Source: Aequorivita sp.
GTDB taxonomy: Bacteria; Bacteroidota; Bacteroidia; Flavobacteriales; Flavobacteriaceae
Length of the DNA: 40,892 nt
Reading direction: 5' to 3'
NCBI GenBank assembly: GCA_026646335.1
Contig: JAPKFY010000014.1
Span: forward strand, 1-40,892
Each line of letters starts with the position of its first letter. Position 1 is the first letter of the stretch. Position numbers and translations under genes: made by a program. Of the stretch, positions 24,023 to 33,502 are shown in pieces. The notes under the pieces are model-generated. The model saw only the letters and a program-made list of their open reading frames with translations. It was not told where the DNA came from and made no database searches.

Positions 24023-24886
24023 ATGACAAAGAAAGAAAAAGGTGCCAAACGGTTCAAAAGGAAATTATTGCACAAATACAGATTGGTAATTCTGAATGAA
24101 GAAACTTTCGAAGAACGTTTTTCGTTTAAGCTTAACAGATTGAACGTATTTGTTTTCAGCACACTTTTTGCGCTAATTCTTATTTTAACAACCACCTATA
24201 TCATTGCCTTTACGCCGCTTCGCGAATATATTCCAGGGTATTCATCTACCACCCTAAAAAAGAAGGCTACACAGTTGGCCTATCAAACAGATTCATTGCA
24301 AAAGATTCTGGATGTAAATGAGCAATACCTCGCTTCCATCAAAAAAGTGCTGACAGGCGATGTGAAAACTGTAAAATTCAACAAAGATTCCATTATTGAA
24401 CTAGCCAAAACAGATCCGTCAGTTTTGATTAGAACTTCCAGAAAAGATTCACTTTTGCGTCAACAAGTGGCAAAAGAGGATAAATACAACCCACTTATTG
24501 CGCCGCAAGTTCAGGAATATGCTTTGTTCGCGCCTGTAAGGGGAACCATTTCCGAGCCTTATGATTCCAAAACAAAGCATTATGCCGTAGATGTGGTGAC
24601 AGCTAAGGACTCACCCGTTAAAGCTGTTGCAGACGGCACCGTTATTTTTGCTGAATGGACAGCTGCTACAGGCTATGTGATTATCCTAAAACACAACAAC
24701 AGCCTAATTTCGGCCTACAAACACAATGCGATGCTAACCAAGGAACAAGGGGAAATTGTAAAAGCAGGCGAAGTGATCGCAACCGTTGGAAATACTGGTG
24801 AATTAACTACTGGCCCACATCTTCATTTTGAGCTCTGGCGCGATGGATATCCCATCAACCCAACCAGTTTCATTGATTTTGATTGA
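24023..24886 (+). CDS. M23 family (LytM-type) peptidoglycan metallopeptidase
   Basis: About 287 aa. A basic cytoplasmic N-terminus (MTKKEKGAKRFKRKLLHKYRLVI) precedes one TM helix (LNVFVFSTLFALILILTTTYIIAF). A short coiled-coil-like stalk (LKKKATQLAYQTDSLQKILDVNEQYLASIKKVL) leads to a C-terminal LytM domain (about residues 175-287). The zinc-ligand motifs appear intact: HYAVD (first His/Asp) and GPHLHFEL. It is predicted to cut peptidoglycan cross-links from an inner-membrane anchor. The ORF track starts at TTG 24014; ATG 24023 is preferred. GH3 follows 6 bp downstream, so they are probably co-transcribed. Confidence 0.92.
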   Translation: MTKKEKGAKRFKRKLLHKYRLVILNEETFEERFSFKLNRLNVFVFSTLFALILILTTTYIIAFTPLREYIPGYSSTTLKKKATQLAYQTDSLQKILDVNEQYLASIKKVLTGDVKTVKFNKDSIIELAKTDPSVLIRTSRKDSLLRQQVAKEDKYNPLIAPQVQEYALFAPVRGTISEPYDSKTKHYAVDVVTAKDSPVKAVADGTVIFAEWTAATGYVIILKHNNSLISAYKHNAMLTKEQGEIVKAGEVIATVGNTGELTTGPHLHFELWRDGYPINPTSFIDFD

Positions 24887-24892
24887 TAGCCT

Positions 24893-26395
24893 ATGTCCCT
24901 AAAATCCGTTTCCGCCAAAATTTTCTCCAAAATAGTTGTGCTCCGAATTCAAAAATGGGCCAAGAATCCCATTGAAACACAACAAAAAGTTTTTAGACAA
25001 CTTATATCTGAAGCAAAGAATACAAGCTTCGGAAAAGATCACGATTTTGAGAGTATTACTTCTTTTGAAGAATTTGTAAACCAAGTTCCTGTAAGGGATT
25101 ACGAAGAATTGAAACCTTATGTAGATCGTGTGGTTTCAGGTGAAGAAAATGTACTGTGGCCTGGAAAACCCCTCTATTTCGCCAAAACGTCAGGTACTAC
25201 TTCTGGAGCGAAATATATTCCACTTACCAAAGAATCCATGCCATATCACATAGAAGCGGCCCGAAATGCAATTCTGTGTTATATAAACGAAACAGGAAAG
25301 GCAGATTTTGTAGATGGGAAAATGATTTTTCTACAGGGAAGCCCAGAAATGCAGGAAAAGAACGGCATCAAACTCGGGCGACTTTCGGGAATAGTAGCAC
25401 ATTATGTGCCTGCATATCTTCAAAAAAACCGCTTGCCAAGCCTGGAAACCAATTGCATTGAAGATTGGGAAACCAAAGTAGATGCCATTGTTGAAGAAAC
25501 CAAGAATGAAGACATGACCGTTATCAGCGGCATTCCGTCTTGGGTGCAGATGTATTTTGAAAAGCTTCAGAAGAATACCGGAAAGAAAGTTGGCGATCTT
25601 TTCAAGAACTTCAATCTCTTCATTTACGGGGGAGTCAATTTTGAGCCATACCGCGCCAAGTTTGAAAATCTTATAGGAAGAAGGGTTGACAGCATCGAAC
25701 TTTTCCCCGCCAGCGAAGGTTTTTTCGCCTTTCAGGATAGCCAGAAAGAAAAAGGAATGTTGCTGCTTTTGAATTCCGGAATTTTTTATGAATTCATTGA
25801 AGCTTCAACTTTTTTTGATGAAAATCCAAAAAGGCTGACTATTGGCGAAGTGAAAACGGGTGTTAATTATGTGATGATAATTTCCACAAACGCAGGGCTT
25901 TGGGCCTACAATTTGGGCGATACCGTGCAATTTACTTCCACAAGACCCTATCGCGTACTAGTTTCGGGAAGGATAAAGCATTTTATTTCCGCTTTTGGCG
26001 AACACGTTATCGGGAAGGAAGTGGAAGAAGCAATGAATAAAGCGATGGCGAAATTCAATTTCACTATTACCGAATTTACCGTTGCGCCGCAGATTACTCC
26101 TTCGGAAGGAGAATTACCATATCACGAATGGCTTGTAGAATTTGACACTCCACCAGAAAACCTTCAGCAGGTTGCCAAATTTCTAGATGCCGAAATGCAA
26201 CAACAAAATTCGTATTACTTCGATTTAATAGAAGGAAAAGTGCTTCAACCTTTAAAAATCGAATCCCTCAAAAAAAATAGTTTTCATGGATTTATGAAAT
26301 CTGAAGGCAAACTTGGCGGCCAAAATAAAGTGCCGCGCCTTTCCAACGACCGCAAAATTGCTGACGCACTTCTTCAAATTCAACCTCAAAATTAG
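24893..26395 (+). CDS. GH3-family adenylate-forming enzyme (acyl-amido synthetase-like)
   Basis: A 500-aa protein of the GH3 family, named from plant auxin-responsive genes and common in Bacteroidota. Motifs: the ATP-binding loop YFAKTSGTTSGAKYIPLT (about residues 97-114), LFPASEGFFAFQ (second adenylation motif), TNAGLWAYNLGDTVQF and FGEHVIGKEVEEAM. The fold activates carboxylates as acyl-adenylates, and plant members then conjugate them to amino acids; the bacterial substrate is unknown. Full length. Neighbours: M23 peptidase 6 bp upstream and the DUF6909-like gene 17 bp downstream, all in one direction. Confidence 0.92.
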   Translation: MSLKSVSAKIFSKIVVLRIQKWAKNPIETQQKVFRQLISEAKNTSFGKDHDFESITSFEEFVNQVPVRDYEELKPYVDRVVSGEENVLWPGKPLYFAKTSGTTSGAKYIPLTKESMPYHIEAARNAILCYINETGKADFVDGKMIFLQGSPEMQEKNGIKLGRLSGIVAHYVPAYLQKNRLPSLETNCIEDWETKVDAIVEETKNEDMTVISGIPSWVQMYFEKLQKNTGKKVGDLFKNFNLFIYGGVNFEPYRAKFENLIGRRVDSIELFPASEGFFAFQDSQKEKGMLLLLNSGIFYEFIEASTFFDENPKRLTIGEVKTGVNYVMIISTNAGLWAYNLGDTVQFTSTRPYRVLVSGRIKHFISAFGEHVIGKEVEEAMNKAMAKFNFTITEFTVAPQITPSEGELPYHEWLVEFDTPPENLQQVAKFLDAEMQQQNSYYFDLIEGKVLQPLKIESLKKNSFHGFMKSEGKLGGQNKVPRLSNDRKIADALLQIQPQN

Positions 26396-26412
26396 TGTTA
26401 TCTTTGTATTCA

Positions 26413-28113
26413 ATGAACAAATTGAAATCACATACTAGAACACGAGCCCAAGAGAGTACGGGCGCCATTGAAAGGCTATATATTACAATGCGCCATCTCT
26501 TTAACCGTGGTTTTTACAAGCCTATGGGTATTTCTGGGGCATCTCTACGGGAATCATTGCTAATGCTGCGCCCGGAGATTTATGGTTCTATAGCAGAAGA
26601 CAAAATAGAGCTTCAAGGCTTGCTTTACGTTATGGACCGTTTGCCCGATGGCATTGAAGAGTGTAGGTTCATCAATTTGACCAGTGATGAAGGCTATAAA
26701 GACTCGCATTTTGAGCCAATAATTCCACTGAAACGCCGTCGAAACTGTTACCGGATAGATTCGGAACAGATGAATATTGAAATCACCCGGGGCCGATCAG
26801 AAATTTATGATATTCTTACGCATTTAACCTTCCTCTTCATCGAGTCGCACAAGATTATGAAACAAGTGCTCATCAATGAGAGTGGTGAAGTGATACGGGA
26901 TTGGAAAAAACTGGAGCAGGCTGTTATTAAAAAAGGCGAGCTTACGCAGAAAGAAAAGGAAGTAGCATTGACGCATACTGCTAATTTCCTCGGAAGGACA
27001 TTTGAGGAGGTAAAAAACATATCCCCCTTTTTTGCGACCGATAAGAATGAAAACAGGTTTTTCAATATCATTTATTATCTCGGAAAATTGGCCATTGATG
27101 AGGTAATCGAGAACAACAAACGAATCATTACCTTTAGCCCTGTTCTTAGGGAGCGTTTGGGGCACCACATTCACGGTGAGCAATGGGCATACCGCATAAA
27201 GCAGACTTTGCAGGAAAAGGGATTGATGGAACGGCCGATACACATTATAAGCGCCAATATGCACAGCGTAATGAACAGTCTTTATGCACCAAAGGCATTG
27301 CCCGCTGAATTTTCAAAGAAAAAGCCAATGGAGGTTTTTGAGGCGTTGAGCAGCCCGACAAATATGAAATTGCGTGAAAAAGTGTCCAAAAGCGCACTTG
27401 CGGAAGGGATGATTTTTATAGAGGATGTTAGTGGAACCAATATTGACATTCAAATAATTGATACTGCCAAAATAAAAAAATGTCCCTATACCAATGGATT
27501 GAATGGTTTGGAAGATTTTAAAAAACCCGTAATCGTGGTGATGGATTACGCCTTTGGCGAACAGGCTTATGAAACAATGGACGAGCTTTTAAAGCCCTAT
27601 TTAGATTCCAATAAAGAGCGTCATTTCTTAAATGTAGCTTCGGTTTCCATTATGGGGAAAGCAGGTATTCTTGAAGGAGGAAAAGGCGACATTATGATTC
27701 CATCAGCACATGTTTTTGAAGGCACTGCAGATAATTACCCTTTCAATAACCAAATGGACAAATCGTTGTTCAAGGACGATGCCGTAAAGGTTTTTACCGG
27801 TACGATGATTTCAGTGTTGGGTACCTCGCTTCAAAATCGCGATGTGTTGAAATTTTTCCACAATTCCACGTGGAATGTTATTGGGCTTGAAATGGAAGGG
27901 GCGCATTATCAAAAAGCAATACAGGCAGCGTCAAAAATTCGCCGAAGTATTAGTCCAAAAGTGAAGGTTCGTTATGCATATTATGCTTCGGATAATCCCT
28001 TGGAAACGGGAAGCACTTTGGCTTCAGGGGGATTGGGCACGACAGGTGTAAAACCGACCTATTTAATAACAGAAAAGATGTTAAAACAGATTTTAGGCAC
28101 TTCTAAAAATTAA
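26413..28113 (+). CDS. DUF6909-like protein with nucleosidase/phosphorylase-like C-terminal half
   Basis: About 566 aa from MNKLKSHTRTRAQESTGAIERLY. The N-terminal half is helical and charged (IERLYITMRHLFNRGFYKPMGISGASLRESLLML). The C-terminal half has an alternating beta-alpha pattern with KKPVIVVMDYAFGEQAYETMDELL, MGKAGILEGGKGDIMIPSAHVFEG and NVIGLEMEGAHYQKAIQAASKI followed by VRYAYYASDNPL. The order GxAGxL-GDI-EMEGA-SDxPL recalls the PNP/MTAN/AMP-nucleosidase fold; this is inference from motifs. I recall the family as DUF6909 but cannot verify it. Start 26413 is preferred to 26395 because the extra codons overlap TATCTTTG (26399-26406), a possible -7 element. rmlB follows 2 bp later, so it may be read into the polysaccharide cluster. 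Confidence 0.75.
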   Translation: MNKLKSHTRTRAQESTGAIERLYITMRHLFNRGFYKPMGISGASLRESLLMLRPEIYGSIAEDKIELQGLLYVMDRLPDGIEECRFINLTSDEGYKDSHFEPIIPLKRRRNCYRIDSEQMNIEITRGRSEIYDILTHLTFLFIESHKIMKQVLINESGEVIRDWKKLEQAVIKKGELTQKEKEVALTHTANFLGRTFEEVKNISPFFATDKNENRFFNIIYYLGKLAIDEVIENNKRIITFSPVLRERLGHHIHGEQWAYRIKQTLQEKGLMERPIHIISANMHSVMNSLYAPKALPAEFSKKKPMEVFEALSSPTNMKLREKVSKSALAEGMIFIEDVSGTNIDIQIIDTAKIKKCPYTNGLNGLEDFKKPVIVVMDYAFGEQAYETMDELLKPYLDSNKERHFLNVASVSIMGKAGILEGGKGDIMIPSAHVFEGTADNYPFNNQMDKSLFKDDAVKVFTGTMISVLGTSLQNRDVLKFFHNSTWNVIGLEMEGAHYQKAIQAASKIRRSISPKVKVRYAYYASDNPLETGSTLASGGLGTTGVKPTYLITEKMLKQILGTSKN

Positions 28114-28115
28114 TT

Positions 28116-29126
28116 TTGAAAAACGATAAAGTACTGATTACCGGAGGCGCAGGATTCATAGGTTCCAATTATGTGGAATACATCCTTAAAAATTCAGAAG
28201 ACGAAGTATTCGTGCTGGACAAGCTTACCTATGCCGGAAATTTAAAGAATTTGGAAGCAGTTTCACAAGAAATCACCTTTATAAAAGGAGATATTTGCGA
28301 TGTTGAATTGGTCCAAAAATTATTTACAGAACATCAATTCCAAAAAGTAGTCCACTTTGCCGCCGAAAGCCATGTGGACAATTCCATTTCCGGTCCTTCG
28401 GAATTTATTCAAACAAATATTGTTGGCACATTCAACCTACTTCAAAGCGCCTATAAAACTTGGATGAGCGGTCCGAATGATTTAAAGGAAGAATTTAAAA
28501 ATGCGAGGTTCTTACATATTTCTACCGATGAGGTTTACGGTACTTTAGGCGAAACAGGTCTTTTTACCGAAGAAACTCCGTATGCGCCAAATAGTCCCTA
28601 CAGCGCTTCAAAAGCATCCTCAGATTTTATTGTGCGCAGTTATTTTCACACCTATGGATTGCCTGTTGTAACTACAAACTGTTCCAACAATTACGGACAC
28701 AATCAGCATAAGGAAAAATTGATTCCAACCATAATCCGAAAAGCAATTTCTGGAGAACCCATCCCAATCTATGGCGATGGAAAAAACGTTCGCGATTGGC
28801 TTTATGTAATGGACCATTGTAGCGGGATTTATTTGGCTTTGGAAAATGGAAAGCTTGGCGAGACCTACAATATTGGCGGCCGCAACGAGCGCGAGAATCT
28901 TTATATTGCAAATGTTATCTGTGAATTGCTGGATGAAATGCTTCCGAAAAGTTCTTCATATAAAAAACAGATAACCTTTGTAAAAGACCGTCCCGGCCAC
29001 GATTTTAGATATGCCATTGACGCTTCAAAAATAGAAAATGAGTTGGGCTGGAAGGCGAAGGAGAATTTTGAAACAGGTATTCAGAAAACGATAGCTTGGT
29101 ATTTAGAAAATAAAGATAGATTATGA
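28116..29126 (+). CDS. rfbB: dTDP-glucose 4,6-dehydratase
   Basis: A 336-aa short-chain dehydrogenase-fold enzyme that makes dTDP-4-keto-6-deoxy-glucose, the second step of dTDP-L-rhamnose synthesis. NAD-binding motif [20 protein letters not shown]. RmlB signatures: [28 protein letters not shown] (catalytic Thr-Asp-Glu), [15 protein letters not shown] (Tyr-x3-Lys), [23 protein letters not shown] and [14 protein letters not shown]. The start is TTG at 28116, 2 bp after the upstream stop; no ATG fits the conserved N-terminus. The stop overlaps the rfbA ATG by 4 bp. Confidence 0.97.
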   Translation: MKNDKVLITGGAGFIGSNYVEYILKNSEDEVFVLDKLTYAGNLKNLEAVSQEITFIKGDICDVELVQKLFTEHQFQKVVHFAAESHVDNSISGPSEFIQTNIVGTFNLLQSAYKTWMSGPNDLKEEFKNARFLHISTDEVYGTLGETGLFTEETPYAPNSPYSASKASSDFIVRSYFHTYGLPVVTTNCSNNYGHNQHKEKLIPTIIRKAISGEPIPIYGDGKNVRDWLYVMDHCSGIYLALENGKLGETYNIGGRNERENLYIANVICELLDEMLPKSSSYKKQITFVKDRPGHDFRYAIDASKIENELGWKAKENFETGIQKTIAWYLENKDRL

Positions 29127-29980
29127 AGGGAATCATTTTAGCAGGAGGCTCCGGCACCCGTTTGCACCCAATTACACTTGCGGTTAGCAAGCAGTTGATG
29201 CCCGTTTATGACAAACCGATGATTTATTATCCGCTGTCAACATTGATGATCGCTGGTATTCGGGATATTTTGATTATTTCCACACCCCAGGATCTTCCGT
29301 TGTTCAAACAACTTTTGGGCGATGGTAAAAAACTGGGCTGCAATTTTCAGTATGCAGAACAGGCAAATCCCAACGGTCTTGCGGAGGCATTTATCATTGG
29401 AAAAAAATTTATTGGGAAAGATAAAGTTGCTTTGATACTCGGCGACAATATTTTTTATGGTTCTGGCTTGAAAGAATTGTTGCAATCCAATAGCAACCCC
29501 GATGGCGGAGTTATCTATGCTTATCACGTCTTGGACCCCGAACGCTACGGTGTTGTGGAATTCGACAAAGACGGCAAAGCCCTATCCATAGAGGAAAAAC
29601 CTACAAATCCAAAATCAAATTACGCCGTTCCGGGGATTTATTTTTACGACAATAGTGTGGTGGAAATTGCGGCAAATATGAAACCCAGCGCTCGGGGAGA
29701 ACTGGAAATAACCGATGTAAACAACGTGTATTTAAAACAGGGAAAACTGAACGTCAGCATACTCGATAAAGGCACCGCTTGGCTAGATACCGGAACATTT
29801 GCCTCCTTAATGCAAGCCGCACAATTTGTAGAGGTTATTGAAGAAAGACAAGGCCTTAAAATTGGAGCCATAGAAGAAGCCGCCTATGAAATGGGCTATA
29901 TCTCAAAAGAACAATTAGTTGCTTTGGCAGAACCCTTGCTGAAAAGTGGCTACGGAAAACATTTACTTCAACTCAATTAA
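29123..29980 (+). CDS. rfbA: Glucose-1-phosphate thymidylyltransferase
   Basis: A 285-aa nucleotidyltransferase that couples dTTP and glucose-1-phosphate to give dTDP-glucose. The N-terminal signature [42 protein letters not shown] is diagnostic. Further marks: [14 protein letters not shown] (metal-binding Asp), [50 protein letters not shown] and [11 protein letters not shown]. Usual family length (~290). ATGA overlap with rfbB and 2-bp spacing to rfbC indicate tight coupling in one operon. Confidence 0.97.
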   Translation: MKGIILAGGSGTRLHPITLAVSKQLMPVYDKPMIYYPLSTLMIAGIRDILIISTPQDLPLFKQLLGDGKKLGCNFQYAEQANPNGLAEAFIIGKKFIGKDKVALILGDNIFYGSGLKELLQSNSNPDGGVIYAYHVLDPERYGVVEFDKDGKALSIEEKPTNPKSNYAVPGIYFYDNSVVEIAANMKPSARGELEITDVNNVYLKQGKLNVSILDKGTAWLDTGTFASLMQAAQFVEVIEERQGLKIGAIEEAAYEMGYISKEQLVALAEPLLKSGYGKHLLQLN

Positions 29981-29982
29981 AT

Positions 29983-30528
29983 TTGGAACTACAAAAAACT
30001 CCTTTAAAAGATTGTTTTATACTGAAACCGAACGTTTTTCGGGACAAACGCGGACTTTTTTGCGAAATCTACAATCAAAAAATTTTTGTGAAGACAACTG
30101 GCTTAAAAGTTGATTTTGTGCAGGACAACCAATCCGTTTCATCAAAAGGTGTTTTGCGCGGCCTCCATTTTCAAAATGGTGAAATGGCTCAGGCCAAGCT
30201 GGTGCGGGTGGTAAAAGGAAAGGTTTTAGATATTGTGGTTGATATTCGGAAGGATTCCGAAACTTTCGGAAAATCATTTTCCATCATTTTAGACGATGTG
30301 GAACACTTGCAACTTTTCGTGCCGAGAGGTTTTGCACACGGTTTTATAACGCTTTCTGAACAATCTATTTTTTCATATAAGTGTGATAATTATTACGATA
30401 AGACTTCAGAAAGCGGAATCATCTATAATGACGCAACCTTAGCGTTGGATTGGCATCTTCCAAAGGAAGAATTAATTATTTCAGCAAAAGATTTGGAACT
30501 TCCCGGTTTTGAGGAAGCTATTTCATGA
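29983..30528 (+). CDS. rfbC: dTDP-4-dehydrorhamnose 3,5-epimerase
   Basis: A 181-aa cupin-fold epimerase, third step of dTDP-L-rhamnose synthesis. Signatures: DCFILKPNVFRDKRGLFCEIYN, FVQDNQSVSSKGVLRGLHFQ (catalytic His), KLVRVVKGKVLDIVVDIRKDSETFGK, LFVPRGFAHGFITLSE and YKCDNYYDKTSESGIIYND, matching RmlC. The start is TTG 29983, 2 bp after the rfbA stop. It overlaps rfbD by 4 bp (ATGA). Confidence 0.96.
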   Translation: MELQKTPLKDCFILKPNVFRDKRGLFCEIYNQKIFVKTTGLKVDFVQDNQSVSSKGVLRGLHFQNGEMAQAKLVRVVKGKVLDIVVDIRKDSETFGKSFSIILDDVEHLQLFVPRGFAHGFITLSEQSIFSYKCDNYYDKTSESGIIYNDATLALDWHLPKEELIISAKDLELPGFEEAIS

Positions 30529-31385
30529 AAAAAATACTGGTTACAGGCGCGAACGGACAATTGGGAAGATGCATAAAAGATGCGGTAGCCGATTTCCCCG
30601 ATTTTGAGTTTGTCTTTGTTTCAAAAGAAGAATTAGATATTGAGAATGTAGATTTGCTAAAGGAATTCTTTATTAAAAATCACTTTAGCCATTGTATAAA
30701 TACCGCCGCTTACACCAACGTTGAAAAGGCGGAAAGCGAAAAGGAAAAGGCTTTTGCTATCAATGCAGAAGCAGTGAAAAATTTGGCTACAACTTGCAAA
30801 GAAAAAGGGGTTGTTCTACTCCACATTTCCACTGACTATGTTTTTGACGGAAAAAAGGGATCTCCTTATTTAGAAACTGATACTACAAATCCTATTAATG
30901 TTTACGGGGCTTCAAAACTGAAGGGAGAACAATACATTCAAGAAATCTGTGATAAATTCTTTATTTTCCGCTCTTCGTGGCTCTATTCGCAATACGGGCA
31001 TAATTTTTTGAAAACGGTCTTAAAATACGCCGAAGAGGAAAAACCACTCACCATTACCACCGAGCAGACAGGAACTCCCACAAATGCCAATGATTTGGCG
31101 AACTTGCTGCTTCAAGTAATCGCACAAGATTCTGCCGAATACGGCGTTTATCATTACAGTAATAGTGGCCAAACCACATGGTTTGGTTTTGCCGAAGCGA
31201 TACTTCTGCAAACCGAAAAATTAAAAGATGCAAATCTTGCTAAAACAAACCATTACCGTACTTTTGCCGCTCGGCCGGAGTATAGTGTAATGGATAATTC
31301 AAAAGTTCGAAAAGCATTTTCAATTCCTGCCGTTGATTGGAAAAAAAGTTTAAAAACGGTAATTAAAAACCTATCAGTTAATTAA
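30525..31385 (+). CDS. rfbD: dTDP-4-dehydrorhamnose reductase
   Basis: A 286-aa NAD(P)H-dependent reductase that completes dTDP-L-rhamnose. Rossmann motif MKKILVTGANGQLGRCIKD. Other signatures: CINTAAYTNVEKAESEKEKAFAINAEAVKNLA, LLHISTDYVFDGKKGSPYLETD, NVYGASKLKGE (Tyr-x3-Lys), FRSSWLYSQYGHNFLKTVL and a C-terminal RPEYSVMDNSKV. The gene overlaps rfbC by 4 bp. The rmlBACD order is common in Bacteroidota surface-polysaccharide loci. The Wzz-like gene follows 11 bp later. Confidence 0.96.
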   Translation: MKKILVTGANGQLGRCIKDAVADFPDFEFVFVSKEELDIENVDLLKEFFIKNHFSHCINTAAYTNVEKAESEKEKAFAINAEAVKNLATTCKEKGVVLLHISTDYVFDGKKGSPYLETDTTNPINVYGASKLKGEQYIQEICDKFFIFRSSWLYSQYGHNFLKTVLKYAEEEKPLTITTEQTGTPTNANDLANLLLQVIAQDSAEYGVYHYSNSGQTTWFGFAEAILLQTEKLKDANLAKTNHYRTFAARPEYSVMDNSKVRKAFSIPAVDWKKSLKTVIKNLSVN

Positions 31386-31396
31386 TAGCATACAAT

Positions 31397-32371
31397 ATGG
31401 CACAGAACAATCAAGATGAAATAGACTTAGGGTATCTTTTCAATAAGATTTCAGATTTTTTTAGATCTTTTGTAAGGCTTCTTTTTTTGGTTATTACTTT
31501 TTTTATAAAGTATATCATCGTAATAGTCGTTTTAATACTTGCCGGAACCGGAATTGGGTATTATTTGGATAAAAACAAAACGGAAGTTTACGATAACCAA
31601 CTTATTGTAATCCCAAATTTTGAGAGTACCCAGTATTTATATGATAAGGTGGAAGCACTTTCTTCTAAACTCAAAGATCGTGATGCTGAATTTCTTAAAA
31701 AAACCATTGGAGCCAACTACATAGAGCTAATAACTTTGGAGGCGAAGCCTATTGTGGATATATTCACCTTCGCCGCAACAAGCCGGGATCGCGTTGATCT
31801 GTTTAAGGTTTTAACGGACAAACAGGATATTCCCGACTATGTAAAAGATCCACAAAACTTTCAGTATTTTAAATACCATCACATAACAATTAAAATAAAG
31901 GGAAAGGAGCATTCAAAAGAAATTGTTGCTGCAATTGAAAAATATCTTAACGAGAACGATCACTTTACTGAGTATATGAAAGTGAGCAGAGAGAGCACCC
32001 AGTTTAGGATAGAGACTTCCCTGCGAACAATTTCACAGATTGATACTATATTAAAGGCTGCCGCTTCGATAGATAAAGGCAAAAGCAATTTGCCGTCTGT
32101 AATGGTAAATGACAATAGCCAGCTCAACGATGTAATCGAGTCAAAAGACCGTATGCTGTACAATCTTTTAAAATTGAATATGCAGAAAGTTGATGAGCAA
32201 AGTATAATAAAAGTAGCGGCAATAAATTATAACGTTTCAGATTTTTCTGGGTTTCATATCAGCAATAAAGTAAAATATCCACTACTTCTGGTGTTGCTCT
32301 TTTCGGGCTTTTTCTTTGTGAAATATCTTTATAAAAAGATGAAGCATATTGCTCAAAACGATGCGAGGTAG
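31397..32371 (+). CDS. Wzz-like polysaccharide chain-length determinant
   Basis: A 324-aa inner-membrane protein with two TM helices bracketing a large periplasmic domain: TM1 about residues 28-55 (LLFLVITFFIKYIIVIVVLILAGTGIGYYL) and TM2 about 291-308 (YPLLLVLLFSGFFFVKYLY). The charged middle region contains helices (YLYDKVEALSSKLKDRDAEFLKKTI). There is no cytoplasmic kinase domain or Walker motif. This is the layout of Wzz/PCP co-polymerases that set glycan chain length, but motif similarity is low and the call leans on topology and position between the rhamnose genes and wecB. Confidence 0.65.
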   Translation: MAQNNQDEIDLGYLFNKISDFFRSFVRLLFLVITFFIKYIIVIVVLILAGTGIGYYLDKNKTEVYDNQLIVIPNFESTQYLYDKVEALSSKLKDRDAEFLKKTIGANYIELITLEAKPIVDIFTFAATSRDRVDLFKVLTDKQDIPDYVKDPQNFQYFKYHHITIKIKGKEHSKEIVAAIEKYLNENDHFTEYMKVSRESTQFRIETSLRTISQIDTILKAAASIDKGKSNLPSVMVNDNSQLNDVIESKDRMLYNLLKLNMQKVDEQSIIKVAAINYNVSDFSGFHISNKVKYPLLLVLLFSGFFFVKYLYKKMKHIAQNDAR

Positions 32372-32376
32372 CCATT

Positions 32377-33501
32377 ATGAAGAAAAAAAATCTCATTGTC
32401 TTTGGAACAAGACCTGAAGCCATAAAAATGGCGCCATTAGTGCGTGAATTTTTAAGAAATGATAATTTTAATACTAAAGTCTGCGTTACCGCCCAACATC
32501 GTGAAATGCTGGATCAAGTTTTGGATTTTTTTGAAATCGTACCCGATTACGACTTGAACCTTATGCGACCCAATCAAAATCTGTACAGTCTTACTGCCAC
32601 AATTATTGAAAACATGAAACCGGTTTTAGATGAGGTAAAACCAGATTTTGTTTATGTTCACGGAGATACAACAACTTCCATGGCTGTTGGCATTGCGGCT
32701 TTTTATAGCGGCGCGAAAATTTGTCACGTAGAGGCAGGCTTAAGGACTTTTAATAGACAATATCCTTTCCCTGAAGAATTTAACCGACAGCTTACAGGAA
32801 AAATTGCAGATTATCACTTTTCGCCTACGGAACTTTCCAAGAGAAATCTTTTAGCTGAAAACACTAAAGATGCAAGCGTTTTGGTTACTGGAAATACAGT
32901 TATTGATGCCCTACTTTATGGAATTGAAAAGGTAAACGCTGAAAATTTTAAAGATGAAGAAATTGAGAATTTAAAAACCCTTTTAAATTTTCAGAAAAAA
33001 ATAATACTCGTAACAGGTCATCGAAGAGAAAATCACGGAGATGGGCTTATTAGTATTTGTGCGGCGTTGAAAACAATTGCAGAGAACAATCAGGATGTTG
33101 AAATTATATATCCCGTTCATCTCAATCCGAACGTAATAGGGCCTGTAAATGAACTTCTCGGAGGGATTGAAAATATATATCTAGTTTCCCCATTGGCGTA
33201 TCCCGCATTCATTTGGTTGATGGAAAAATCATATCTAATCATTACGGATAGCGGCGGAATTCAAGAAGAAGCGCCAAGTTTAGGAAAACCGGTTTTGGTA
33301 ACTAGAACAACTACCGAGCGCCCAGAAGCCGTTGAGGAAGGCACTGTAATTTTATTAGGAACAGATTCTGATAGAATTATTGAAGAGGCCGAAAAACTAT
33401 TGAAGAACACCGAATATTATAAGAGTATGAGCATGTTGCACAACCCTTACGGTGATGGGAAAGCAACGGAACGAATCGTAAATTTTGTAGAAGCGTTATA
33501 A
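32377..33501 (+). CDS. wecB: UDP-N-acetylglucosamine 2-epimerase (non-hydrolysing)
   Basis: A 374-aa GT-B-fold epimerase converting UDP-GlcNAc to UDP-ManNAc. Signatures: IVFGTRPEAIKMAPLVREF, CVTAQHREMLDQVLDFF, YVHGDTTTSMAVGIAAFYSGAKICHVEAGLRTFNRQYPFPEEFNRQL, ILVTGHRRENHGDGL, YPVHLNPNV and ITDSGGIQEEAPSLGKPVLVTRTTTERPEAVEEGT. Full length. The downstream wecC starts 1 bp after its stop, so the two act in sequence to make UDP-ManNAcA. Confidence 0.97.
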   Translation: MKKKNLIVFGTRPEAIKMAPLVREFLRNDNFNTKVCVTAQHREMLDQVLDFFEIVPDYDLNLMRPNQNLYSLTATIIENMKPVLDEVKPDFVYVHGDTTTSMAVGIAAFYSGAKICHVEAGLRTFNRQYPFPEEFNRQLTGKIADYHFSPTELSKRNLLAENTKDASVLVTGNTVIDALLYGIEKVNAENFKDEEIENLKTLLNFQKKIILVTGHRRENHGDGLISICAALKTIAENNQDVEIIYPVHLNPNVIGPVNELLGGIENIYLVSPLAYPAFIWLMEKSYLIITDSGGIQEEAPSLGKPVLVTRTTTERPEAVEEGTVILLGTDSDRIIEEAEKLLKNTEYYKSMSMLHNPYGDGKATERIVNFVEAL

Positions 33502-33502
33502 A

